A DNA stretch of 43,393 bases from a bacterium 1xD8-48. GTDB taxonomy: Bacteria; Bacillota; Clostridia; Lachnospirales; Lachnospiraceae. Below, in pieces: positions 15,222 to 23,028 of the stretch (its first letter is position 1; every line of letters begins with the position of its first letter). Made by a program: the position numbers and the translations under genes. Location: positions 1 through 43,393 of the forward strand of contig QZDS01000038.1 of the NCBI GenBank assembly GCA_009917455.1, read 5' to 3'. The notes under the pieces are model-generated. The model made no database searches, was not told where the DNA came from, and worked only from the letters and a program-made list of their open reading frames with translations.

Positions 15222-15761
15222 TCATTCCTCATGTGCATGGTCATATAAAGCCTGTATTTCTTCCGGCATCTTATCCGGCAGCATTTCACTTATCCTGTCC
15301 TCGTTTCCGTCTTTGATGGCCTGCCCGTAGTACCAGCATTTATAGAGAATCATATCCAGCGTTTTTTCAAGGCGGGAGATTTCAGCTTCCACCGCCTCCT
15401 TTTGTCTTAAAAAAAGCTCCCGGCGCAGCCCATAAGTACTGCTGCCCTCCGAACACCATTTCATGAACTGCTTAATGGCTTTGATTTCCAGACCGGATTT
15501 TTTCAGGCACTCTATGACATGAAGCTGTTCGATTTCTCTGTCCGTAAATTTTCGGATGCTGGCATCCCGCCGGATATCGGGGAAAAGCCCCTCGCTGTCG
15601 TAATAACGCAGAGTGGAAATGGGAATATGGAACATTTCCAATATCCGCCCGATAGTATACGTGCTCTTGAGCGTGGGAATTTTTTCAGGCGTTTCTGTTT
15701 TTTCATACGTATTTTTTTCTCTGGATACAGGCGTTTTGACCGTATCAGTCACATTATTCAT
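15222..15761 (-). CDS. MerR family transcriptional regulator
   Basis: 179 residues from ATG 15761, eight bases after GGGAGGT; ATG 15782 lies before that site and is less likely. A 30-residue N-terminal extension precedes the MerR winged helix: YTIGRILEMFHIPISTLRYYDSEGLF, then IRKFTDREIEQLHVIECLKKSGLEIK. A long dimerisation helix (EAVEAEISRLEKTLDMILYK) follows. No metal-binding Cys cluster is evident, so the inducer is probably organic or redox-related. It is divergent from the aldo/keto reductase operon, whose promoter has the long spacer and central dyad typical of MerR activation. Confidence 0.88.
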   Translation of the reverse strand: MNNVTDTVKTPVSREKNTYEKTETPEKIPTLKSTYTIGRILEMFHIPISTLRYYDSEGLFPDIRRDASIRKFTDREIEQLHVIECLKKSGLEIKAIKQFMKWCSEGSSTYGLRRELFLRQKEAVEAEISRLEKTLDMILYKCWYYGQAIKDGNEDRISEMLPDKMPEEIQALYDHAHEE

Positions 15762-15800
15762 TATCCATACCTCCCGGTGCATAACTTTTCAAATCAGGTA

Positions 15801-15831
15801 TTGACCTAAAGTCAGATTTAGGTATTAAAAT
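15801..15831 (+). promoter_or_regulatory. MerR-type promoter with operator dyad in the spacer
   Basis: -35 TTGACC (15801-15806) and -10 TAAAAT (15826-15831) are 19 bp apart, too long for efficient use without a MerR activator. The spacer carries the dyad ACCTAAA (15804-15810) and TTTAGGT (15817-15823). It faces the aldo/keto reductase gene. A TATAAT at 15836-15841 is an alternative -10 but has no matching -35. Confidence 0.7.
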
Positions 15832-15862
15832 AGCATATAATGGTAAGAAAATCAACATTGAC

Positions 15863-15942
15863 CCACGGAAATCAATTTTCAGATTCCGGAGAGCTGTACG
15901 CTGGCGGAGAGTGGTTTGGAAGCCGAAAATTGATTTCCGTGG
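15863..15942. repeat. Perfect 18-bp inverted repeat in the aldo/keto reductase leader
   Basis: CCACGGAAATCAATTTTC (15863-15880) is the exact reverse complement of 15925-15942, with 44 bp between. In RNA it would form a strong stem 12 bp upstream of the AGGAGG ribosome binding site. No T-run follows. It might be a regulatory stem or a small miniature-element relic. Confidence 0.75.
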
Positions 15943-15970
15943 AAGAAAGAGGAAAGGAGAGGAGGCTGCT

Positions 15971-17065
15971 TTGGAGTACAGGATAAACAAAAAAACCGGG
16001 GACAGTATCAGCGTGATTGGTCTGGGAACCAGCTACATAGCGGAGTCTTCGGAGAAGGAAGCGGTGGAGGCTTTGCACCTTGCCCACGCGAACGGAATTA
16101 ATTTTGCCGACCTTGCAACCGCCGGGGCAAAGACCTTCGGATATTACGGAAAGGCTTTTGAGGGGCTCCGGGGGGAAATGCGCTATCAGGTTCATTTCGG
16201 GGCCAACTACGAGACAGGCGAATACGGCTGGACGACCAGGCTGGACAAAGTGAAAAGCCAGGTGGAGTGGATGCTTCGGGAGCTGAAAACAGACTATGTG
16301 GACTACGGCTTTATCCATTGTCTTGACGGAGCGTCGGACTGGGAGGATTATCAGAAAAACGGAGTGCTGGAATATCTGCTCGATATGAAAGCTCAGGGAG
16401 TGGTCAGGCATATCGGGCTTTCCACCCACACCCCTTCGCTGGCGGAAACGGTACTGGATGCCGGGTTGGCGGAACAGCTTATGTTTTCCATCAATCCCGG
16501 ATATGATTACCGCCACGGCGAATATGCAAAGGGCAGTACAGATGAGAGAATGCGGCTCTACAGGAGATGCGAGGCGGAAGGGATTGGGATTTCCGTCATG
16601 AAGCCCTTTTCCGGCGGACAGCTTCTGAGCGGGAGGACTTCGCCCTTTGGGAAAGCACTCACCAGATATCAGTGCATTCAATACGCCCTTGACAAGCCGG
16701 GGGTGGTGACGGTTCTGCCCGGCATACGGAATGCGGAGGACGTCAGGCAGCTGCTGGGATTTTTCGACGCGCCGCAAGGGGAGCGGGACTACAGCGTTTT
16801 CGGCACATTCACGCCAAAAGACGCGGTGGGAAGCTGCGTGTACTGTAACCACTGTCATCCCTGTCCGGTCGGGCTGAATATCGGACTGATTAATAAATAT
16901 TACGATTTGTCCATGGCAGGCGATACCATGGCGGCCGGGCATTATGAAAAGCTGGAAAAGCACGCCGGGGACTGTATCGGATGCGGCCATTGCGACAGAC
17001 GCTGCCCTTTCCGGGTGCGGCAGTCGGAAAAAATGAAGAAGATAGCGGAACATTTCAGGAGATAG
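15971..17065 (+). CDS. Aldo/keto reductase with C-terminal 4Fe-4S clusters
   Basis: 364 residues if TTG 15971 is the start, placed six bases after GGAGAGGAGG; upstream in-frame codons run through the inverted repeat and do not fit the family. The barrel shows ISVIGLGTSY, NGINFADLATAG, TDYVDYGFIHC, RHIGLSTHT and VMKPFSGGQLL in normal order. The tail has two cluster motifs: CVYCNHCHPCP and CIGCGHCDRRCPF. Such fused reductases are common in anaerobes; the substrate is unknown. It is followed by a DUF362 gene and is probably activated by the divergent MerR protein. Confidence 0.88.
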   Translation: MEYRINKKTGDSISVIGLGTSYIAESSEKEAVEALHLAHANGINFADLATAGAKTFGYYGKAFEGLRGEMRYQVHFGANYETGEYGWTTRLDKVKSQVEWMLRELKTDYVDYGFIHCLDGASDWEDYQKNGVLEYLLDMKAQGVVRHIGLSTHTPSLAETVLDAGLAEQLMFSINPGYDYRHGEYAKGSTDERMRLYRRCEAEGIGISVMKPFSGGQLLSGRTSPFGKALTRYQCIQYALDKPGVVTVLPGIRNAEDVRQLLGFFDAPQGERDYSVFGTFTPKDAVGSCVYCNHCHPCPVGLNIGLINKYYDLSMAGDTMAAGHYEKLEKHAGDCIGCGHCDRRCPFRVRQSEKMKKIAEHFRR

Positions 17066-17130
17066 ATACCGATGAAGCCCTCTGTATGGGGGCACAGCGG
17101 AACCAGAATAGAAAACAGGAGGTATTGTTG

Positions 17131-18132
17131 ATGAAAGAGAAAAAAGTAGTTCCTGGCACGGGCGGAGAGCGTTATATCCCTTACGAGGAGCGCACAGGCG
17201 GAGAATCCGTTGTATTTTTTACGCGGGATTTATCTGCGGAAGGACTGACAAAGATTTACAGGCGCATTCAGGGAGCGCTGGAAGGCAAAATTGCAGTAAA
17301 GCTGCATACCGGGGAAAAGAACGGTCCCAACATTATCCCCAGAGAGTGGGTAAGGGAGCTGATGGAAAAGGAGCTGGCGGCGGGAACGATTATTGAGACC
17401 AACTCCTATTACGAGGGCGACAGGGATACCACGGAAAAGCACAGGGAAACCTTAAAGGTCAACGGCTGGACCTTCCGGGAAGTGGATATCATGGATGCGG
17501 AGGGCGCTGTCACCCTGCCTGTGAAGGGCGGAAAATGGTTTACGGAAATGTCTGTGGGAAAGACGCTGCCGGAATATGATTCCCTGCTGGCGCTCACTCA
17601 TTTTAAAGGCCATACTAAAGGCGGCTTTGGCGGCTCCAACAAAAATATCGGAATCGGCTGCGCCGACGGCAAGGTGGGAAAGGCCATGATTCACACCACA
17701 CCCGGACAAAATGACCAGTGGGATATCAGCGACGAGGAGTTCATGGAGCGCATGACCGAGTCCACCAAGGCCGTGGCGGATTACTTCGGCAAAAAAATCG
17801 CTTACATCAATGTGATGAGGAATATGTCTGTTTCCTGCGACTGCGAAGGGATTTATGCCGAGCCGGTAGTGACGCCCAACGTGGGAATCTGCGCTTCCCT
17901 TGATATTCTGGCTCTTGACCAGGCATGTGTGGACATTATCTATGCCATGAAGGAGGAGGAGCGGCATGCCCTTGTGGAGAGAATGGAATCCCGCCACGGT
18001 CTTCGCCAGCTTACTTATATGAAGGAGCTGGGGATGGGAAACGACCGGTATACGCTGGTGGATATTGACAATGGCGATAAGGTGGTGCCGCTTTCGGAGG
18101 TTGTGAAGAATCTGGTGCCTTTCGGGGAATAA
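17131..18132 (+). CDS. DUF362 domain-containing protein
   Basis: 333 residues from ATG 17131, nine bases after AGGAGG; the frame is open further upstream but overlaps the reductase gene. The DUF362 core is seen in KIAVKLHTGEKNGPNIIP, DSLLALTHFKGHTKGGFGG and NKNIGIGCADGKVGK. Cys at CDCEG may bind metal, but the ferredoxin tail found in some relatives is missing. Members often sit with ferredoxins or Fe-S reductases, matching the preceding gene; the reaction is unknown. A strong terminator follows. Confidence 0.85.
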   Translation: MKEKKVVPGTGGERYIPYEERTGGESVVFFTRDLSAEGLTKIYRRIQGALEGKIAVKLHTGEKNGPNIIPREWVRELMEKELAAGTIIETNSYYEGDRDTTEKHRETLKVNGWTFREVDIMDAEGAVTLPVKGGKWFTEMSVGKTLPEYDSLLALTHFKGHTKGGFGGSNKNIGIGCADGKVGKAMIHTTPGQNDQWDISDEEFMERMTESTKAVADYFGKKIAYINVMRNMSVSCDCEGIYAEPVVTPNVGICASLDILALDQACVDIIYAMKEEERHALVERMESRHGLRQLTYMKELGMGNDRYTLVDIDNGDKVVPLSEVVKNLVPFGE

Positions 18133-18154
18133 AATTCTATATAGCAGTTTTGAG

Positions 18155-18200
18155 GCAGGAAAACGACCGGGGGTGGGGGTGTTTTCCTGCTTTACTTTTT
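18155..18200 (+). terminator. Intrinsic terminator after the DUF362 gene
   Basis: GCAGGAAAAC (18155-18164) pairs with GTTTTCCTGC (18181-18190), followed by TTTACTTTTT. Confidence 0.88.
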
Positions 18201-18216
18201 ATAATGGAAAAAGTCA

Positions 18217-18246
18217 TTGCAAGATGCGAATACATCGGGATATAAT
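18217..18246 (+). promoter_or_regulatory. Promoter of the type I restriction locus
   Basis: -35 TTGCAA (18217-18222), 18-bp spacer, -10 TATAAT (18241-18246), 66 bp before the hsdR start codon. Confidence 0.6.
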
Positions 18247-18312
18247 ATTTTTGTATAATAAATCGATGTGACGAAGTTCTGATAATAAAGAATTATGAGA
18301 AGGGGGAAGCCA

Positions 18313-18663
18313 ATGGGCAACTTTGAATTTCTGGCCGAGAATTGGACTGAACTTGCAAAGACAGGAGAACTGGCTGAACAGTATTTATATTCAGATACCA
18401 ATACATGTTTTATAAAAATGGGGATGTTGGCTGAGCATATTGTGGAATATATGCTTGCGTATGATGGAATTGAAGAACCGAAATATGATAATACACATGC
18501 CAATAGAATTAAGCTGTTAAAGAAAAATGATTTGCTGCCAAAAGAAATCGACAGTATTTTATACATATTGAGAAAAACAAGAAATGAAGCGGCTCATGCT
18601 GGTATGAATTCATTGGAGAAGGCAAAAGATAATTTGAAATTGACCTATGATTTGGCTTCATGA
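18313..18663 (+). CDS. hsdR: N-terminal DUF4145 part of HsdR, cut off by an in-frame UGA
   Basis: 116 residues from ATG 18313, seven bases after AGAAGGGGG. The residues (ELAEQYLYSDTNTCFIKMGMLAEHIV and ILRKTRNEAAHAGMNS) are those of the DUF4145 domain that starts many type I restriction subunits. The frame ends at TGA 18661-18663 but continues without shift into the helicase-nuclease part (FVQSYGDFAYEP). Relatives usually have an aromatic pair such as Trp-Phe there, so TGG to TGA is the likely change. The product alone should be inactive. Confidence 0.75.
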   Translation: MGNFEFLAENWTELAKTGELAEQYLYSDTNTCFIKMGMLAEHIVEYMLAYDGIEEPKYDNTHANRIKLLKKNDLLPKEIDSILYILRKTRNEAAHAGMNSLEKAKDNLKLTYDLAS

Positions 18664-18666
18664 TTT

Positions 18667-21588
18667 GTGCAATCATATGGCGACTTTGCATATGAACCGG
18701 CAGATTTTGTTATGCCGGAAAATGTAATTGTTAATATGACCTTACTTGAAGAAAAAAATAGAGAGCAGGAGGCATATATCGATAATTTAAAAAAAGAACT
18801 GGAAAGACTACAGAAAAATAGTAAGATGTCTTCTGAACGAAGAGATAAGGCAAGAATGAACGCTGCAAAATATCCTTTATCCGAGCATGATACCCGAATG
18901 ATTATTGACAGGCAGTTAAGGGAAGTAGGGTGGGAAGCCGACACAGACAATATCAAGCAGTCTAAAGGTATTAAACCGGAGAAAGGTCATAACAGGGCAA
19001 TTGCAGAATGGAAAGTTGATTCTGATATTGGAAAATGCGGGGATGTGGATTATGCGTTATTTGTGGGCGAGTTAATGGTAGCAATTATTGAAGCCAAGAA
19101 AATCCATTCAGATGTACCTTCAGTGCTAGACGGGCAGTGTAAGGAATATGCAAGCAGAATCAGACAGGAAGACAGAGAAAAGTATTGTATTGGTAAATTC
19201 GGAAATTATTATGTACCATTTTTATATGCTACGAATGGACGTCCTTATTTAAAGCAGCTTGCCACAAAATCCGGAATATGGGAGCTTGATGTGCGTGGCG
19301 TTAACGCCCCAAAGGCATTGTCAGGATGGAAAAGCCCAGAAGGAATTTTGGAGGAATTGCATAAAGATATTGCGGAAGCTACTCAAAAATTGCAGAGAAC
19401 AGACTATGCTCTTTTACAGGATAAAGATGGATTAAATTTAAGATATTATCAAATTGAGGCGATACAGGCTGTTGAAAAAGCAATTGCAGAAGGAAAAAGA
19501 GAAATCCTGTTATCAATGGCTACAGGAACGGGGAAGACGAGAACAGTGCTTGGAATGTTATATCGTTTTTTAAAGGCTGGGCGTTTCCATAGGGCACTGT
19601 TTTTGGTGGACAGGACCGCGCTGGGGAAGCAGGCACTCGATACATTTAAAGAAATTAAACTGGAAGACTTAATGACCTTAGATGAAATTTATAATATCAA
19701 GGAGATGGAAGATAAGGGGTTCGATTTAGAAACAAGAGTGCAGATTGCCACAGTGCAAAGTCTTGTAAAAAGAATTTTATACAATGAAGGTGAAGTGATG
19801 CCGGCTGTCTCGGACTATGATTTACTTATAATTGACGAAGCGCACAGAGGATATATCTTCGATAAAGAATTGGGGGATGCAGAGTTGTTATATCGTGACC
19901 AGCGCGATTTTATGAGCAAGTATCGTTCGGTTATCGAATACTTCGACGCTGTCAAGGTAGCATTGACAGCAACTCCGGCGCTTCATACCACACAGATTTT
20001 TGGGGCACCGATTTATACATATAGTTATAGAACAGCGGTAGTTGACGGGTTCTTAGTTGACCATGATGCTCCGCATATTATAGAAACACAGCTCAGCCAT
20101 AATGGTATTAAATATAAAGCGGGAGATATCGTACCTGTTTATAATCCGGAAACGGGCGAATTGGAAAACAGTGAGGAACTTACGGATGAGCTGGATTTTG
20201 AGGTGGAGGATTTTAATAAAAAGGTAATTACAGAAAATTATAACAGGACAGTGTTAAGAGAAATATTTTTGCCGGAACATCCTGATGATGGAAACATAGG
20301 AGTAGACCCGGAAGACAGGATGCAGGGAAAAACTCTGATTTTTGCTGTTGATGATGCCCATGCGGATATGATAGTTCAAATATTGAAAGAAATGTATGCA
20401 GATGCAGGAGTTGATGAGGACTACATTAAAAAGATTACCGGTTCAATCGAAGGGAGGAACAAAAAGAAAATAACTGAGGCAATTCGTCATTTTAAGAACG
20501 ACTTAAAACCATCTATTGTAGTAACAGTGGATTTGTTGACAACCGGGATAGATGTGGAAGAAATCACGAGACTGGTTTTTATGCGTAGAATCAAATCCAG
20601 AATTCTTTTCGAACAAATGCTGGGACGTGCGACCAGATTGTGCAACGAAATACAGAAAGACCATTTTGAAATTTATGATGCAGTGGGCGTATATGAGGCA
20701 TTAGAGCCGGTAAGCGCAATGAAACCGGTAGTAACAAATCCTAAGATTACTTTTGAAGAATTGATAGACGGGCTCTCTAAATTAAATATGGATAAACAAA
20801 AGAAAAGCCAGATTGATATTTTTATCGCAAAATTACAGCGTTGCAGTAAAAAGATGACAGATTTACAAAAGGAAGATTTTAAGAATTTAACCGGGGATTC
20901 TGTAGAGGAATTTTTGAAAAAGGCGCAAAATCTGGAAGTATCGGAAGCGACGAGGTATATACAGGGGAGAAGAGCTGCTTTTGAGATGTTTAGTTTTTAT
21001 CAACAGACTTCAAAGCCTAAAGTATATAGTTTTCATGAAGATTTTTTATACGGTCACACAAGAGGGTACGGAAATGCAGTGAAGCCGGAAGATTATCTGG
21101 AAGAGTTTCGAACGTTTGTTTTGAGTAATATGAATGAAATAGAGGCTTTAACGATAGTCTGTCAGCGTCCTAAGGAGTTGACAAGAGAAGAATTGAAAAA
21201 TTTAAGGCTTGAGCTGAATCGTAATAATTTTACTGAAAAAATGCTCAATACTGCATGGAAGCAGGTGACCAATCAGGAAATTGCGGCAGATATTATCAGT
21301 TTTATAAGACAACAGGCATTAGGAGATGCTCATGTCAGTCATGATACAAGAATAAAACGAGCCGTTGCCACAGTAAAAAAGAAGCATGTTGAATTAAATG
21401 CAATACAGTTAAAATGGCTGAATCGTATAGAGACTCAGCTGTTAAATGAAACTGTTTTGAATCGTGAAACATTTGAAATGGATGCTTTTAAGAATGTGGG
21501 AGGATTTAAAAAAATTAACATGGTTTTTGGAAATAAGCTGGATGTAATTATCGAGGAGATTAATGAAGCACTTTATCAGAGTGCCTAG
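18667..21588 (+). CDS. hsdR: Type I restriction endonuclease subunit R, main part
   Basis: 973 residues, same frame as the preceding DUF4145 part; with the UGA read through the protein would be 1091 residues. A short coiled coil (LLEEKNREQEAYIDNLKKEL) leads into the PD-(D/E)xK nuclease (GDVDYALFVGELMVAIIEAKK), then the SF2 motor: Walker A ATGTGKTRT, DEAH box IIDEAHRG (19831-19845), LTATPAL, VTVDLLTTGIDV and GRATRL. It would cut DNA after translocation in complex with HsdM and HsdS, but hsdM is truncated next door and no hsdS is visible. The GTG at 18667 has no good ribosome binding site. It is probably a pseudogene or used only by UGA read-through. Confidence 0.85.
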   Translation: MQSYGDFAYEPADFVMPENVIVNMTLLEEKNREQEAYIDNLKKELERLQKNSKMSSERRDKARMNAAKYPLSEHDTRMIIDRQLREVGWEADTDNIKQSKGIKPEKGHNRAIAEWKVDSDIGKCGDVDYALFVGELMVAIIEAKKIHSDVPSVLDGQCKEYASRIRQEDREKYCIGKFGNYYVPFLYATNGRPYLKQLATKSGIWELDVRGVNAPKALSGWKSPEGILEELHKDIAEATQKLQRTDYALLQDKDGLNLRYYQIEAIQAVEKAIAEGKREILLSMATGTGKTRTVLGMLYRFLKAGRFHRALFLVDRTALGKQALDTFKEIKLEDLMTLDEIYNIKEMEDKGFDLETRVQIATVQSLVKRILYNEGEVMPAVSDYDLLIIDEAHRGYIFDKELGDAELLYRDQRDFMSKYRSVIEYFDAVKVALTATPALHTTQIFGAPIYTYSYRTAVVDGFLVDHDAPHIIETQLSHNGIKYKAGDIVPVYNPETGELENSEELTDELDFEVEDFNKKVITENYNRTVLREIFLPEHPDDGNIGVDPEDRMQGKTLIFAVDDAHADMIVQILKEMYADAGVDEDYIKKITGSIEGRNKKKITEAIRHFKNDLKPSIVVTVDLLTTGIDVEEITRLVFMRRIKSRILFEQMLGRATRLCNEIQKDHFEIYDAVGVYEALEPVSAMKPVVTNPKITFEELIDGLSKLNMDKQKKSQIDIFIAKLQRCSKKMTDLQKEDFKNLTGDSVEEFLKKAQNLEVSEATRYIQGRRAAFEMFSFYQQTSKPKVYSFHEDFLYGHTRGYGNAVKPEDYLEEFRTFVLSNMNEIEALTIVCQRPKELTREELKNLRLELNRNNFTEKMLNTAWKQVTNQEIAADIISFIRQQALGDAHVSHDTRIKRAVATVKKKHVELNAIQLKWLNRIETQLLNETVLNRETFEMDAFKNVGGFKKINMVFGNKLDVIIEEINEALYQSA

Positions 21589-21616
21589 AGGCTTTTAACA
21601 TTTTGGGAGGAAGTAA

Positions 21617-21727
21617 ATGAATAACAGTGAAATTGTATCGAAGCTCTGGAATTTATGCAATGTATTGCGAGATGACGGAATTACTTATCATCAGTATGTT
21701 ACGGATGTGATATGTTGTGAACTGTAG
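21617..21727 (+). pseudogene. hsdM: hsdM fragment interrupted by the TnpX-type element
   Basis: ATG 21617 follows GGGAGGAAG, 28 bp after hsdR. The first 29 residues (IVSKLWNLCNVLRDDG, ITYHQYVT) are the conserved start of the type I methyltransferase subunit. Similarity stops after YVT, at about 21703, where LTYLLFLKM is expected; seven unrelated codons and a TAG follow. The rest of hsdM is not found in the window. The breakpoint carries GA dinucleotides (21704-21705, 21709-21710), the kind of site used by TnpX/TndX serine recombinases. Confidence 0.75.
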
Positions 21728-21735
21728 ATGTAAAC

Positions 21736-21785
21736 ATTTCCGGCAAATGCAGTATTTTAGCGGAAATGCGCATCTGCTAAAATAC
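21736..21785. repeat. Overlapping inverted repeats at the element's left end
   Basis: GTATTTTAGC (21752-21761) pairs with GCTAAAATAC (21776-21785), and ATTTCCG (21736-21742) pairs with CGGAAAT (21761-21767). They lie 30-80 bp inside the hsdM breakpoint, as recombinase or accessory-protein sites would. Confidence 0.5.
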
Positions 21786-21907
21786 AACATATGCGGCTGG
21801 CTCATTTGTGGTGAATGGAAACTTGCAGATGTTGTGGTAAAGGAAGAAGGTGGTAATCCTTTTATTCGTATCTGTAAACAGTTTAGCACAAAGAAAGGCG
21901 GTTGTAT

Positions 21908-22261
21908 ATGGAGATTACATATCATCGGGAAGGCGATTACCTGATTCCCGACCTTAAACTTTCGGATACAACGGAATACCATATCGGGAAGTATGGACGG
22001 ATGAGAAAGCGGTTTTTAGAAGAAAACCACAGGGGCATTTATTCGCATATGCTTTTGTCGGAAACTTTATGGAAGCACCTTGCGGAGATTGATGAAGAAT
22101 CCAATGAGATGATGGACAGGCTTGTAAGGCAGATGGCTAAAAAAGAGGGCGTGACGGAACAGCTTAAATCCGATGACTGGCTCTGCTGGCTGCAAAAGAT
22201 GAACAGCATCCAGAGCAGGGCGGAGGAAGTAGTGCTGCACGATCTGATATATTCCCTTTAG
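21908..22261 (+). CDS. tnpV: TnpV transposon-encoded protein
   Basis: 117 residues from ATG 21908; an in-frame TTG at 21902 is less likely. MEITYHREGDYLIPDL, then GRMRKRFLEENHRGIYSHML and a long helix (EIDEESNEMMDRLVRQMAKKEGVTE) match TnpV-family proteins of Clostridia mobile elements. The function is unproven; related proteins are small, soluble and found near element ends. It is the first gene inside the hsdM breakpoint. Confidence 0.82.
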   Translation: MEITYHREGDYLIPDLKLSDTTEYHIGKYGRMRKRFLEENHRGIYSHMLLSETLWKHLAEIDEESNEMMDRLVRQMAKKEGVTEQLKSDDWLCWLQKMNSIQSRAEEVVLHDLIYSL

Positions 22262-22283
22262 TGTTGCCTTGCTTTAAGTTTTG

Positions 22284-22363
22284 TAGCATGAGGCGCAGAT
22301 GATGCCAAGACACTGGCTCCGCCTCGCCTGCGGCGGTCTTGACATCATCTGCGCCTCATGCTA
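22284..22363. repeat. Long hairpin, 28-bp arms
   Basis: The arms 22284-22311 and 22336-22363 are reverse complements with one mismatch (22305/22342). The left begins TAGCATGAGGCGCAG. A second hairpin, GGGGGAAC/GTTCCCCC, lies at 22376-22394. No T-run follows the first. The cluster lies between tnpV and the minus-strand operon and may be a transfer or replication site. Confidence 0.8.
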
Positions 22364-22445
22364 TGGAGTGGTTAAGGGGGAACAAAGTTCCCCCATTGCA
22401 TTTAAAATGCCAATGGCGGTATTCTGAAAAAATCAAAATTGGGGA

Positions 22446-22474
22446 TTGACAGAAATTGAAAAATGGCTTATTAT
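22446..22474 (+). promoter_or_regulatory. Strong rightward promoter facing a minus-strand gene
   Basis: Consensus -35 TTGACA (22446-22451), 17-bp spacer, -10 TATTAT (22469-22474). No clear plus-strand gene follows; it faces the end of the 172-residue minus-strand gene, so an antisense RNA is possible. Confidence 0.6.
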
Positions 22475-22509
22475 TAACAATAAGAAATGGGTTTTCACCG
22501 TACATCTTG

Positions 22510-23028
22510 TTACGGCTTGCTCGTTTCTTTTTTTACTGCCAAAATATCATACAGATATTTCCTGCCATTTTCAGCATGGTTAATCAAAAGCCGGGCATGG
22601 AAGATATTGTATCTTACAAGCGTATTTTCCTCATAAACCGGGAGGGCAAAACGGACATCATACCTGTACCAGCCGTATTTTGCGTTTTTATTGTGTTTTT
22701 CCTTGCGGTTTTCTTCAAAAGCCGGGTTAGATGATATCTGGATCAGCTCCGGTATCGCAGTAGCGGCATTTGCCTTCGCTTTTGCATTTGCACCCATAAG
22801 GCTTTTTCGGCTTTCTGATTCCGTATATTCTTCGGGAAGTTCATTTCCGATATAAATGCGTTCCGCATTTTCCTCAATCTCGTAATAGTCCCCGACATAT
22901 CCTTCGAGATACTGCTTTACATCATCCCAGTCAATCTGACGTTTGCCCTTGAAACGGATATCGTTAATCAAGACCAGCTTTTTACCGTCCGCATCGGTTA
23001 TGATATTTACATTCCTGTTTTCAATCAT
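22510..23028 (-). CDS. Hypothetical mobile-element protein
   Basis: 172 residues from ATG 23028, overlapping the upstream gene's stop by 8 bp; longer readings run through that gene. No family recognised. The N-terminal half is beta-rich and acidic (NIITDADGKKLVLINDIRF, YYEIEENAERIYIG); the middle has an Ala/Lys helix (GANAKAKANAATAIPELIQ); the C-terminal half (YGWYRYDVRFALPVYEEN, YNIFHARLLINHAENG) could be a small beta-sheet domain. The overlap suggests co-translation with the zinc-ribbon protein upstream. Confidence 0.7.
   Translation of the reverse strand: MIENRNVNIITDADGKKLVLINDIRFKGKRQIDWDDVKQYLEGYVGDYYEIEENAERIYIGNELPEEYTESESRKSLMGANAKAKANAATAIPELIQISSNPAFEENRKEKHNKNAKYGWYRYDVRFALPVYEENTLVRYNIFHARLLINHAENGRKYLYDILAVKKETSKP

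Noticed and set aside
15872..17095. 407-codon minus-strand frame over the aldo/keto reductase gene
   Set aside because: The plus strand encodes a clear reductase with Fe-S motifs; the minus frame has no recognisable domain and is a shadow.
18661..18663. Genome-wide recoding of UGA as Trp
   Set aside because: Other genes here end with UGA at natural family ends (recombinase, sortase, LytTR regulator), so UGA is a stop in this organism; only local read-through or mutation remains.
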